Counted from the first letter of the stretch, positions 8,036 to 16,842 are shown. The stretch is 32,642 bases of DNA from Nitrosomonadaceae bacterium (GCA_014190895.1 BJGV01000016.1:1-32642), one strand, 5' to 3'. The notes: generated from the sequence alone by a model not told the origin. Numbers and translations: made by a program.

Positions 8036-8345
8036 TCTATTAAGAATTAACAAATATTTGGATAAGGTCTGTTAACGATCGTGTATCCTTCTAGTTAGAC
8101 TCCACATGCAAGCATTAGTTCGATTCTTTAATTTACAAGGGTCAATATATGTTAAAAATTGGTATGGTTACATCGGTGGTCATAATGTGCAAGATTTTGT
8201 TTCCGTAGATCAGTGAGCGCATGGAAAGTCTTATCCTGTTATTTCTCATCAAATGGTATTCTTATACCCCATCAAAAATTTATTATCTTTCTTCAACTGT
8301 ATACAAAATAGTATCATCTTGTGAATAATCCTTAGAATCTCGAAC
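8036..8345. other. Intergenic stretch, nothing firm
   Basis: These 310 AT-rich bases separate the divergent msr gene and the SemiSWEET gene, so both promoters should be here. I see one short plus-strand ORF (8106-8216, 36 codons, MQALVRFFNL...) without a clear ribosome binding site and with no recognised family. No convincing promoter, hairpin or RNA gene stands out. Confidence 0.4.
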
Positions 8346-8624
8346 ATGCCTATCATTCCCCATGCATTACCTGATCTTTGTAATCTTGTCGGCCATGTGG
8401 CAGCCATTTTAACGACTGTGGCATTTGTTCCTCAGGCCTTTAAATCTTGGCAGACCCGCGATCTTTCTGGCGTATCGCTTCCAATGTATAGTTTTTTTAC
8501 GGTAGGGGTAGTCATGTGGTTAATTTATGGCGTGATGTTAGACAGTTGGCCAATTATTATTGCTAATGCAATCACGATAGTACTTGCAGGCGTGGTATTA
8601 GTTTTGAAGGTCATACATCGATGA
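8346..8624 (+). CDS. SemiSWEET sugar transporter
   Basis: A 92-residue membrane protein of the SemiSWEET (MtN3/saliva, PQ-loop) family, three-helix half-transporters that dimerise to carry sugars by facilitated diffusion. Three hydrophobic helices are visible at about 12-30, 44-63 and 67-88. The family motif VAFVPQAFKSWQTRD at about 26-40 carries the conserved Pro-Gln, followed by the typical LSGVSLPMY. Length is normal for the family. The substrate is unknown. The stop overlaps the ATG of the LRR gene by 4 bases, so the pair is translationally coupled, which is an unexpected partner for a sugar transporter. Confidence 0.9.
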   Translation: MPIIPHALPDLCNLVGHVAAILTTVAFVPQAFKSWQTRDLSGVSLPMYSFFTVGVVMWLIYGVMLDSWPIIIANAITIVLAGVVLVLKVIHR

Positions 8625-10315
8625 TTTTTAACGAACAACATTTCCGGTTGGGTGCGTACGTATTGCGGGAACCCGATTACCAGCAAATTAAACTCTGGGC
8701 ACAAATCCTAAATTTATCAGCTGAAGAGACTTTGTTGAGATTAGAGAAAGCTCAGGGATTAAACTGGCTGGGACGTCCTATCGTTTTTGAAGTGAAAGAT
8801 GGCGCAATTATCAGTCTTGTCTGGGATTTTTTGAGGTTACCCATCCAGCATTTTGAGTGTGTGGCAGGATTAAAAATAAAAACGTTGCAATTCGTCCATA
8901 GACATCCAGGAGAAAAGCGATTCTTATTTATTCAATTACCATTACTTGAGACACTGCTTTGTATTAATACGGGCCTGAGAGCCTTAAATTTAAAAGGTGT
9001 GCCAAGACTTGTGGCATTAAGATGTCATGGCAATCAACTCACTGAATTAGATCTCTCTTGTATACCGAGATTGAACAAGCTCCTATGCTACGATAATCAA
9101 CTCAATGAGCTTGATCTCTCCCATGTACCAAAACTTATTAAACTTGGGTGTTCTAATAACCAACTTACTAAACTTAATCTAACTAATGTACCAGCACTGA
9201 TCAGTCTTAGGTGTTCCAAAAACCAACTAACCGAGCTTAATCTCTCCGTCGTATCAGAATTGACAGAGCTCTGGTGTGACGATAACCAACTTGTTGCGCT
9301 GTCTCTCTCCAGCGTCCCGAAATTGATCGGACTCTGGTGTGGTAGCAATCAGCTCACTGAATTGGATCTCTCTTTTGTGCCAGGGCTCACAGAATTAAGG
9401 TGTTATGGCAATCAGCTCACTGAGCTTAATCTTTCCAACGTGCCTAATTTGACAAAGCTTGGATGCTGGCATAACCAACTTACTAAACTTAATCTAACTA
9501 ATGTACCTAGATTGACCAAGCTTGGATGCTGGCATAACCAACTGATCGAACTTAATTTACTTAATGTGCCACGGTTGACAGAGCTTGGTTGTGCTATTAA
9601 TCAGCTGACTCAGTTAGATCTTTCTAATGTACCGATATTGACTGAGCTCTGGTGCGAGAACAATCAACTTACCGAGCTTAACCTAACTAATATACCTGAA
9701 TTGATAGAGCTCTGGTGTGGTGTCAATCAACTCGCCGAGCTCAATCTTTTATGCGTACCCAAGCTGACTAGGTTTGGTTGTGAGAGCAATCAATTGACCA
9801 AGCTTGATCTCTCGCATATACCGAGACTAAGAACGCTTGGATGCGATGACAATCAACTGAATACACTAGATCTCTCTAATGTACCAGTACTGATAACGCT
9901 TGAATGTTATAAAAATCAACTTACCAAATTGACTCTCTCCAATGTGCCCGTATTGACTGAACTTTGGTGCGGCAGCAATCAATTGACCAAGCTCCATTTC
10001 TCTAGCGTACCTGAGTTAGTAATGCTTGAATGCTACAATAACCAACTCACCGAGCTTGATCTTTCCAATGCATCCGGACTGTTAGAACTCTGGTGTGACA
10101 TCAACCAACTCACTGAACTTAATCTTTCCAATGTACCAGAATTGGTAAAACTCTGGTGTGGCAATAACCAACTTACCGAGCTCAATCTCTCCAATGTACC
10201 AGCATTGAACACACTTGAGTGTCATAACAATCAACTCACCGAGCTAGACATTCGATTAACCCCGTTACTTAATAATCATTTGCGTGTTGATGATAACATC
10301 AAGATCATACGATGA
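8621..10315 (+). CDS. Leucine-rich-repeat protein with 21 identical-length repeats
   Basis: A 564-residue protein without signal peptide or membrane segment, so probably cytoplasmic. Residues 1-107 form a non-repeat domain I do not recognise. Residues 108-548 are 21 tandem repeats of exactly 21 residues with core LTxLxCxxNQL followed by TxLxLSNVP. Cysteine at position 7 is present in all 21 repeats; NQL is present in all but the first. A 16-residue tail (...VDDNIKIIR) closes it. This LxC-x2-N-x-L type is known from bacterial LRR solenoids, notably in Bacteroidetes; repeats should stack into a curved beta solenoid used for protein binding. The gene is coupled to the SemiSWEET gene by a 4-base overlap. 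No partner or function can be assigned from sequence. Confidence 0.88.
   Translation: MIFNEQHFRLGAYVLREPDYQQIKLWAQILNLSAEETLLRLEKAQGLNWLGRPIVFEVKDGAIISLVWDFLRLPIQHFECVAGLKIKTLQFVHRHPGEKRFLFIQLPLLETLLCINTGLRALNLKGVPRLVALRCHGNQLTELDLSCIPRLNKLLCYDNQLNELDLSHVPKLIKLGCSNNQLTKLNLTNVPALISLRCSKNQLTELNLSVVSELTELWCDDNQLVALSLSSVPKLIGLWCGSNQLTELDLSFVPGLTELRCYGNQLTELNLSNVPNLTKLGCWHNQLTKLNLTNVPRLTKLGCWHNQLIELNLLNVPRLTELGCAINQLTQLDLSNVPILTELWCENNQLTELNLTNIPELIELWCGVNQLAELNLLCVPKLTRFGCESNQLTKLDLSHIPRLRTLGCDDNQLNTLDLSNVPVLITLECYKNQLTKLTLSNVPVLTELWCGSNQLTKLHFSSVPELVMLECYNNQLTELDLSNASGLLELWCDINQLTELNLSNVPELVKLWCGNNQLTELNLSNVPALNTLECHNNQLTELDIRLTPLLNNHLRVDDNIKIIR
8942..10264 (+). repeat. 21 tandem 63-bp LRR-coding units
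   Basis: The repeat block of the LRR gene is 1323 bases, exactly 21 units of 63 bases, with no unit longer or shorter. Most units have diverged in DNA, but some share long identical stretches: 37 bases at 9156-9192 and 9471-9507 (five units apart) and 26 bases at 9455-9480 and 9518-9543 (neighbouring units). This points to recent duplication or conversion inside the gene. Confidence 0.9.
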
Positions 10316-10417
10316 ATTCAATTGTAATAGATTTTCTCTAGAAGCAGTATCTAAACGATCATGAATAAATTATTAAATTTTGCGGCATAGTTATTATTAA
10401 AATCAAGGAGAATTACA

Positions 10418-10801
10418 ATGGCAATTTTTACTCATGTTACTCTCGGTACAAATAATTTTGATGTAGCAATTAATTTTTACGACGCTGTATTGGGTGCGCT
10501 GAGTATTAATAATCTCGGAAAACTTCATGATACAGCCATGATGTACGGTAAAGAATCTTTTGAATTTGTAATTCTCACACCCTCAAATGGTGAGCCTGCC
10601 TGTAGTGCAAATGGCGGAACTATAGGGTTCGCAGCGGCCAATCGGAGTGCGGTAATCAAATTTCATGAAATCGGTTTGGCTAATGGCGGTATCGATGAAG
10701 GTAAGCCTGGCCCACGTAGTTTTGCTCCAAATGCTTATGCAGCTTATCTGCGGGATCCTGATGGCAATAAGATTGTTGCTCTTTGCTTTGCCCCGGAGTG
10801 A
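10418..10801 (+). CDS. VOC-family (glyoxalase/bleomycin resistance-like) protein
   Basis: A 127-residue protein of the vicinal oxygen chelate superfamily. It has the typical start IFTHVTLGTNNFDVAINFYDAVLG, the middle GGTIGFAA strand and the closing YLRDPDGNKIVALCF motif, where PDG-N-K-I marks the family. Possible metal ligands are His6 and acidic or polar residues of the closing strands, but the family members bind different metals and substrates and some are non-enzymatic. A good ribosome binding site (AAGGAG) precedes the ATG. Function is open. Confidence 0.85.
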   Translation: MAIFTHVTLGTNNFDVAINFYDAVLGALSINNLGKLHDTAMMYGKESFEFVILTPSNGEPACSANGGTIGFAAANRSAVIKFHEIGLANGGIDEGKPGPRSFAPNAYAAYLRDPDGNKIVALCFAPE

Positions 10802-11117
10802 ATTTAATGACTAAGTAATTGCTGATTACAATCTAAAATAGACCAACTAAAGGTGTTTCCGACTATTTTGGAGGAGAGTTATGGTGGGGTGATGAAATCA
10901 AATTCTTCGACCCCCACATTGCGAGCGCAACATCCCCTTAGTTAAATTACATTTTTTTGCATTATTGCACCCCATAATAAAAAATTGACAAGGTGAAGTT
11001 GATAGCAAAAAAGACCACAGATAATTCTTTTGAGAAATTCTTTACTGAGCAGTATGATTGAAAGATACCTCATTGAAATTCTATAGAAATTTGTTAATTT
11101 CAAATCACGAGATAGGC
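10802..11117. other. Intergenic stretch before livK with hairpin and possible leader peptide
   Basis: These 316 bases hold the probable liv promoter region. A GTGGGG/CCCCAC inverted repeat (10884-10917) encloses a second one (TGAT/ATCA at 10890-10900). A very good ribosome binding site, GGAGGAG at about 10870, precedes ATG 10882, which opens a three-codon ORF that overlaps (TGATG) a 17-codon ORF at 10892-10945. This looks like it might be a leader peptide region but has no run of Leu, Ile or Val codons. No convincing promoter seen. Confidence 0.3.
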
Positions 11118-12329
11118 ATGCAATTCTCTAAGCAATTAACCCTAAGTTTTTTAACTGTAATCATCTTTTTATTTGGTTGTGGGCGAGATATGCCCACTGA
11201 CTTAAAATCTGAATCAGAATTAAAAGTGAAGATTGGTCATGCTGCCCCCCTGACAGGCACACAGGCTAATCTTGGCCAAGATAATGAGGGTGGTGCGATT
11301 CTCGCAATTGAGGAGGCAAATGCATCCGGTATTGTCATCGGCGGCAAAAAGATTCAATTCCAACTTCTAAGTGAAGATGATCAGGCTGACCCAAGAATCG
11401 GTACTATTGTTGCACACAGATTAGTGGATGCCGAGATTAGTGGCATGATCGGCCATTTAAATTCGGGTACTACTATTCCCGCATCTAGGATTTATCATGA
11501 CGCGGGCATTCCTCAGATATCGCCTTCCGCTACTAGTCCAAAATATACTCAACAAGGTTTTAAATCAGCTTTTCGGATTATGGCTAATGACGAACAACAG
11601 GGTAAGGTATTAGGTAAATTTGCGACTCAACAACTTGCAGCAAAGAGCGTGGCTATTATTGATGATCGAACTGCTTATGGCCAAGGGATTGCCGATGAAT
11701 TTGAGAAGTCAGTCTCAGTTAGCGGTGGAAATATCGTAGCGCGTGAGTTTACCACCGATAAATCAACTGATTTTCTGGCAATTCTTACCGCGATTAAAGG
11801 AAGAAAACCAGACCTCTTGTTTTTTGGAGGCATGGTGTCGCAAGGGGGTCCTATGATGAAACAAATAAAATCTTTGGGTATCGATGCTAAATTTCTAAGT
11901 GGCGATGGAATTTATAATCCAGAATTTATAAAATTGGCCGGTGATGCAGCAGAAGGCGCTTACGCCTCTCTACCGGGCCTGCCTCTTGATAGAATGCCGA
12001 ATGGCATATCTTTTCGTAATGAATATAGAGCTAAGTATCGTAGAGAAATTCAATTGTATGCTCCATTTTGTTACGATGCAGTAAATATAATGATTGAAGC
12101 AATGAAGCGAGCTGATTCAGTGAAGCCGGAGAAATATCTGCCAGAACTGGCAAAAACTAATTATAACGGGGTGACCTCCAGAATTGTATTTGATGGTAAG
12201 GGCGATTTAGAAGGCGGCGCCATTACCTTGTATAAAGTCAAGAATGGTCAATGGGAAGTTGTGGAAATTTTTTTAGAGTCTCAACCGCCGAAAGCAGTGA
12301 CAACCTCTTTCATAGATAAACGTGGATAA
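11118..12329 (+). CDS. livK: Branched-chain amino acid ABC transporter, substrate-binding lipoprotein
   Basis: A 403-residue periplasmic binding protein of the Leu/Ile/Val type (Peripla_BP_6). ATG 11118 gives a lipoprotein signal ending in the lipobox LFGC (Cys21); the longer in-frame TTG at 11058 would bury this signal and is not preferred. Family traits are VKIGHAAPLTGTQANLGQD near residue 35, GMIGHLNSGTTIPAS near residue 115, and QISPSATSP near residue 135. It heads a livKHMGF set, where it would deliver ligand to the LivH/LivM channel. The true ligand (branched-chain amino acids, urea, short amides) cannot be told from sequence; such systems are often mis-assigned. Confidence 0.9.
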   Translation: MQFSKQLTLSFLTVIIFLFGCGRDMPTDLKSESELKVKIGHAAPLTGTQANLGQDNEGGAILAIEEANASGIVIGGKKIQFQLLSEDDQADPRIGTIVAHRLVDAEISGMIGHLNSGTTIPASRIYHDAGIPQISPSATSPKYTQQGFKSAFRIMANDEQQGKVLGKFATQQLAAKSVAIIDDRTAYGQGIADEFEKSVSVSGGNIVAREFTTDKSTDFLAILTAIKGRKPDLLFFGGMVSQGGPMMKQIKSLGIDAKFLSGDGIYNPEFIKLAGDAAEGAYASLPGLPLDRMPNGISFRNEYRAKYRREIQLYAPFCYDAVNIMIEAMKRADSVKPEKYLPELAKTNYNGVTSRIVFDGKGDLEGGAITLYKVKNGQWEVVEIFLESQPPKAVTTSFIDKRG

Positions 12330-12423
12330 ATTTCTTCAAACTATAGTTTCTAAATGCTATGGATGCACTACTAAGTCAGCGATAGATTTCCTGTTAACCA
12401 AGTACTTTAATTGATTTAATCCC

Positions 12424-13347
12424 TTGGATATCTTTCTTCAACAACTCATTAATGGTTTAATTTTAGGCAGTATTTATGCTCTAGTTGCACTAGGTTACAC
12501 TATGGTCTACGGCGTATTGGGACTTATTAATTTTGCTCATGGTGAGATTGTAATGATAGGCGCGATGGTAGCATTAGCAGTGATCCATGCTCTAATTGGC
12601 AGCGCTCTACCCGTCCCCATTATTTTATTAATGGGAATCTTAATTGCTATCTTGGTTTGTATGTTACTAGGTTATGGAATCGAGCGTTTTGCCTATCGTC
12701 CATTACGTAAGGCCCCTCGTCTGGCGCCTCTCATCACAGCTGTTGGCGTATCAATTATATTGCAAAATGTTGCAATGATTATATGGGGGCGACAATATGT
12801 TGCTTTTCCATCGATATTGCCCACTGATATTCACACCATCGCTGGTGCAAATATCACAGTCTTGCAAATACTTATTTTTTTACTAGCTATGAGCATCATG
12901 ACAGGACTTATATTTTTAGTAAAAAAGACTCGCTTGGGTCGGGCTATGAGGGCGACTGCACAAAATCCAGAGATTGCGACACTGATGGGGGTGAATGTGA
13001 ATACGGTTATTTCCATTACTTTTATCATTGGGTCAGCACTGGCTGCAGTAGCCGGCGTGATGATTAGTGCTTATTACGGTCTGGCACATTATTACATGGG
13101 TTTTCTATTAGGATTAAAAGCCTTTTCTGCAGCCGTTTTGGGGGGCATTGGCAATCTAGGTGGTGCAATGTTGGGGGGGTTGCTGTTGGGCATGATCGAG
13201 AGCTTTGGCGCAGGTTATATCGGACCGCTGACTGGCGGTTTTCTTGGTAGTCATTATCAAGACATATTTGCTTTTTTGGTACTGATTATTGTGTTGATAC
13301 TGCGTCCCTCTGGATTATTGGGTAAGCCATTGGCAGAACGCACATAA
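12424..13347 (+). CDS. livH: Branched-chain amino acid ABC transporter permease LivH
   Basis: An inner-membrane permease of 307 residues with about eight hydrophobic helices. The N-terminus (QQLINGLILGSIYALVALGY) and the LINFAHGEIVMIGA segment are hallmarks of LivH, as are the FSAAVLGGIGNLGGAMLGG loop and the closing LRPSGLLGK. The start is TTG at 12424; the family N-terminus begins exactly there. It forms the channel with LivM and is driven by LivG and LivF. The 94-base gap from livK is larger than usual within an operon. Confidence 0.93.
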   Translation: MDIFLQQLINGLILGSIYALVALGYTMVYGVLGLINFAHGEIVMIGAMVALAVIHALIGSALPVPIILLMGILIAILVCMLLGYGIERFAYRPLRKAPRLAPLITAVGVSIILQNVAMIIWGRQYVAFPSILPTDIHTIAGANITVLQILIFLLAMSIMTGLIFLVKKTRLGRAMRATAQNPEIATLMGVNVNTVISITFIIGSALAAVAGVMISAYYGLAHYYMGFLLGLKAFSAAVLGGIGNLGGAMLGGLLLGMIESFGAGYIGPLTGGFLGSHYQDIFAFLVLIIVLILRPSGLLGKPLAERT

Positions 13348-13457
13348 CTTTATTGTTGGTAACTGCATTCCGGATCAATGATTAGCGATTACCTGCGTAA
13401 GTAAAGTAGGCGCATGTTGTCAAAGATATTACGGCGAATTTTTTACGTATTCCTTAC

Positions 13458-14543
13458 ATGATTACTCACCTATTGACTAATTTTCAGCACTTAAAACGTC
13501 ATCCTTACGCCGTATGGATAGGTTTTATTTTTATTGGCATTGCGTTGCTGCTATTGCCTTTCATAACTGAAGTGACGTTGGGTAGATCATGGGTGCGTAT
13601 TCTCGATTTTACCTTGCTATATATTATGTTGGCACTAGGTTTAAATATCGTAGTGGGGTTCACTGGCCTATTAGATTTAGGTTACGTTGCATTTTTTGCT
13701 GTGGGCGCATACCTCTATGCATTATTTGCTTCGCCCCACTTTGATTTGCACCTACCATTTTGGGCGTTGTTGCCGTTGGGTGCATTAGTAACCTGTATCT
13801 TTGGGATATTGTTAGGTTCACCGACATTGCGTTTACGTGGGGATTATCTTGCAATTGTGACACTTGGTTTTGGCGAGATCATTCGTATTTTTCTAAACAA
13901 TCTCAATACACCAATTAACATTACCAATGGTCCACAGGGTCTGAACATGATAGACCCCATTAAAATAGCAGATTTTTCTCTTAATCAGACTCATAAGATA
14001 TCTAGCATCGTTTTAGTCTCTGTACATAACTACTATTATCTATTTCTAATATTAGCATTATTAATTATTTTTATCTCTATTCGACTTGAGAATTCACGTA
14101 TTGGTCGAGCTTGGATGGCTATTAGAGAGGACGAGGTAGCAGCAGAATGTATGGGCATTAATACCCGAAATATGAAACTACTCGCATTTGCTATGGGAGC
14201 AAGCTTTGGTGGCATATCTGGCGGGTTATTTGCAAGTTTTCAAGGATTTGTTAGCCCAGAGAGTTTTAATCTAATGGAGTCAATCATGATTTTATGCATG
14301 GTTGTTTTGGGCGGCATTGGACATATTCCAGGCGTCATATTAGGTGCAGTGCTATTGTCAGTTTTACCGGAAATGCTGCGTTATATTGGACCGTTAGAGC
14401 AGGCTTTATTTGGACGAGTGATCGTTGATCCTGCTGATTTGCGAATGCTTCTATTTGGTCTGATTATGGTGTTAATTATGTTACTGCGTCCTGCCGGATT
14501 ATGGCCTTCGTCATCGCGTCGACAAGATCTTAACAATGATTAA
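13458..14543 (+). CDS. livM: Branched-chain amino acid ABC transporter permease LivM
   Basis: The second inner-membrane permease, 361 residues, with many hydrophobic segments. LivM signs are YIMLALGLNIVVGFTGLLDLG at about 55-75, the TLGFGEIIRIFLNN segment near residue 135, GRAWMAIREDEVAAECMGI near residue 217, and VVLGGIGHIPGVILGA near residue 281. It pairs with LivH. A 110-base gap precedes it and 36 bases separate it from livG. Confidence 0.93.
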   Translation: MITHLLTNFQHLKRHPYAVWIGFIFIGIALLLLPFITEVTLGRSWVRILDFTLLYIMLALGLNIVVGFTGLLDLGYVAFFAVGAYLYALFASPHFDLHLPFWALLPLGALVTCIFGILLGSPTLRLRGDYLAIVTLGFGEIIRIFLNNLNTPINITNGPQGLNMIDPIKIADFSLNQTHKISSIVLVSVHNYYYLFLILALLIIFISIRLENSRIGRAWMAIREDEVAAECMGINTRNMKLLAFAMGASFGGISGGLFASFQGFVSPESFNLMESIMILCMVVLGGIGHIPGVILGAVLLSVLPEMLRYIGPLEQALFGRVIVDPADLRMLLFGLIMVLIMLLRPAGLWPSSSRRQDLNND

Positions 14544-14579
14544 TTATACGGATACCAACTTTAGTTTCTGACTGCAATT

Positions 14580-15365
14580 ATGATCCAGCCTACTAAAATC
14601 GATGTGCTGTTACAAGCCTGCAATCTCAGTAAACATTTTGGGGGATTAGCGGCATTAACGGATGTATCGTTGACTATCCACCGCCATGAAATCTATGGTT
14701 TGATTGGTCCTAATGGAGCAGGAAAAACTACCCTATTTAATGTACTTACTGGACTTTATTCCGCCAGCAACGGGTCTATTATTTTTGATGGTGTTAATCT
14801 CGTTGGCAAGAGTCCACATGATGTTGCCAAAGCTGGGATAGTCAGAACTTTTCAGAATATTCGTTTGTTTAATAATATGACTGTACTGGAGAATGTTATG
14901 GTTGGCCGGCATCTACACACTCATATTGGGATATTTGGTGCAATTTTGCGTAATCAAAAAACACGTGCCGAGGAAGTCGCCATTAGACGACGGGCTAGAG
15001 AATTATTGGATTACACTGGAATTATTCATCATTCCAAAATGTTGGCAAAGAATTTATCTTATGGCGATCAGCGTCGACTTGAGATCGCTCGTGCCTTGGC
15101 GACTGAACCAAGGTTGTTAGCTTTAGATGAACCTGCCGCAGGAATGAATGAAATTGAAACAATTGGACTTAGACGATTATTGGAAGGTATACGTAGTGAT
15201 GGCGGTACGATTTTGCTAATTGAGCACGATGTTAAATTAGTAATGGGGTTGTGTGATCGTTTAACGGTGCTTGATTATGGTCGAAAAATAGCAGAGGGCT
15301 TTCCTGCGGATATACAGCGTGACTCTGCGGTTATCTCGGCATACCTTGGCGGAGCAGAGTCTTGA
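14580..15365 (+). CDS. livG: Branched-chain amino acid ABC transporter ATPase LivG
   Basis: A 261-residue ABC ATPase. Walker A is GPNGAGKTT near residue 43, the signature is LSYGDQRRLEIARAL near residue 160, and Walker B is LLALDEPAAGMN near residue 180, followed by the H-loop IEHDVKLVM. The NIRLFNNMTVLENVMVGRH stretch is typical of LivG. It would hydrolyse ATP with LivF to drive uptake. The stop overlaps the livF TTG start. Confidence 0.94.
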   Translation: MIQPTKIDVLLQACNLSKHFGGLAALTDVSLTIHRHEIYGLIGPNGAGKTTLFNVLTGLYSASNGSIIFDGVNLVGKSPHDVAKAGIVRTFQNIRLFNNMTVLENVMVGRHLHTHIGIFGAILRNQKTRAEEVAIRRRARELLDYTGIIHHSKMLAKNLSYGDQRRLEIARALATEPRLLALDEPAAGMNEIETIGLRRLLEGIRSDGGTILLIEHDVKLVMGLCDRLTVLDYGRKIAEGFPADIQRDSAVISAYLGGAES

Positions 15366-16072
15366 ATCTATTGACAGTTTATGACCTGAAAGTTTCTTAC
15401 GGTGGCATTAGGGCAGTGAGGGGTATTAATCTTGAAATTTATCAGGGTGAAATCGTAGCGTTAATTGGTGCGAATGGTGCGGGAAAATCTACCACATTAC
15501 GTGCACTGGCTGGATTGGAACGCCCCGTAGGAGGGGTTATTAATTACCAGGGACACACCATCGAGCACTATAAAACCCATGAATTAGTGAGAAAAGGATT
15601 GGCGCTTACTCCAGAGGGGCGTGGAATTTTTGAGCTACTCACGGTGCAAGAAAATCTTTTGATGGGGGCTTACTGTAGAAATGATACAGAAGAAATTCAA
15701 TTGGATATAGATAAAATTTTTAAACAATTTCCACGTTTGCAAGAGCGCAATGATCAAGTCGCTGGGACTATGTCAGGTGGTGAGCAGCAAATGTTAGCTA
15801 TTGGGCGTGCGTTAATGTCACGCCCCAAACTTTTATTGCTGGATGAACCCAGTATGGGGTTAGCACCACTGATGGTGAAGAAAATTTTTGAATCTATCCG
15901 CACCATTTCCGCGGCAGGTGTTACTATTTTATTAGTCGAGCAGAATGCTAAACTTGCGTTAACAGTGAGTCATCGTGGTTATGTTATGGAAAATGGTCTA
16001 ATTACTTTGGATGGAGAGGCGCAGACATTATTAAATAATGAGAAGGTGCGACACGCCTATTTAGGTGAATAG
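15362..16072 (+). CDS. livF: Branched-chain amino acid ABC transporter ATPase LivF
   Basis: The second ATPase, 236 residues. Walker A is GANGAGKST near residue 36, the signature MSGGEQQMLAIGRAL near residue 136, and Walker B LLLLDEPSMGLAP near residue 157. The TPEGRGIFELLTVQENL segment is a LivF hallmark. It starts with TTG sharing bases with the livG stop (TTGA), so the two ATPases are made together. It ends the liv operon; no clear terminator follows before the convergent gene at 16251. Confidence 0.94.
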   Translation: MNLLTVYDLKVSYGGIRAVRGINLEIYQGEIVALIGANGAGKSTTLRALAGLERPVGGVINYQGHTIEHYKTHELVRKGLALTPEGRGIFELLTVQENLLMGAYCRNDTEEIQLDIDKIFKQFPRLQERNDQVAGTMSGGEQQMLAIGRALMSRPKLLLLDEPSMGLAPLMVKKIFESIRTISAAGVTILLVEQNAKLALTVSHRGYVMENGLITLDGEAQTLLNNEKVRHAYLGE

Positions 16073-16250
16073 AATTAAGATAGGTAAATAGATGAAAGCA
16101 AGAAAAGACAAGAGAAAGTCAAAATAAGGTAAGTTTAATCTCTAGAAAGTGTCTTTTTGTTACGATGTATCCTTAATCGATATGACAACTAGGCCATCAG
16201 CTGTTTCCAGTGATAGGAATACAGATTATGATGAATAACAGTAAGAGGGA

Positions 16251-16811
16251 TTAGAGAATTGTAAGATTATCTCGCCAGTCTATGCCAACCTTAATAGGCA
16301 ATTTAATTGAAAGACTTGCGTGATCAGAATTTCTGCCGTCTAAATACAAAATATACTCACCTAATTCCCTTAATACAAGTGATTGGGCGATAACGCCATA
16401 CGGATATCTTTGTGCAGGTACTGAAAGTACCTCGCGTTCGGTGTGGTTTTTTTCTATTTTGATTAGACGCAGAACCAGTGGAATATCACGAATCAATCTT
16501 GGATATAACAAATCGATAGTGACATCAAGTTTACCTGAACTGGGTACTTGGTCACAGAGAATGGGCACGGAAAGAGCGCTCATCGGATCTTCAGGGACTG
16601 TATAATCTTTCGGAATGAAGTACGCTGAGTAGCCGATAGTAAATGAACCTGTCTCGATAGTGCAGGTACCACCACGAAACCCTTTCGGGTAAGTCTCAGA
16701 TGGATCACCCTGTGAACTTACATTAAATTGGGCGCTAATGATCACCAACAATGCTACAGAGCCAACGCTAAATAAGACGCCAAGTGTGTTTAGTATCTTT
16801 TTCCTATCCAT
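16251..16811 (-). CDS. Unrecognised membrane-anchored protein
   Basis: A 186-residue protein I do not recognise. It starts MDRKKI and has one hydrophobic helix at about 8-26, so it is anchored in the inner membrane or secreted, with the rest outside. The outer part is rich in beta-type sequence and has only two cysteines (GGTCTIE and ILCDQV), which could pair. It lies 31 bases after the previous gene on the same strand, which also encodes an envelope protein, suggesting the two work together. It would be the last gene of the rimP-truB unit if transcription continues that far. Confidence 0.65.
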   Translation of the reverse strand: MDRKKILNTLGVLFSVGSVALLVIISAQFNVSSQGDPSETYPKGFRGGTCTIETGSFTIGYSAYFIPKDYTVPEDPMSALSVPILCDQVPSSGKLDVTIDLLYPRLIRDIPLVLRLIKIEKNHTEREVLSVPAQRYPYGVIAQSLVLRELGEYILYLDGRNSDHASLSIKLPIKVGIDWRDNLTIL

Positions 16812-16842
16812 GGCTGAATCAATAAGATCAAAAATTTGATGA

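Noticed and set aside
8106-8216. Small 36-codon ORF between msrAB and the SemiSWEET gene
   Set aside because: No ribosome binding site, no recognised motif, and length expected by chance.
9097-9348. Minus-strand open frame within the LRR gene
   Set aside because: It is the antisense shadow of the repeats; its own repetitive look comes from the 63-base units.
8942-10264. Regular 63-base repeats as a CRISPR array or non-coding satellite
   Set aside because: There are no unique spacers between constant repeats, and the units are in one intact coding frame with amino-acid conservation.
10945-10980. TGCACC-like sequence resembling an NtrC site before livK, and a similar stretch near 29985
   Set aside because: The half-sites do not have the NtrC spacing, and the resemblance between the two places is limited to T-rich and GCAC words.
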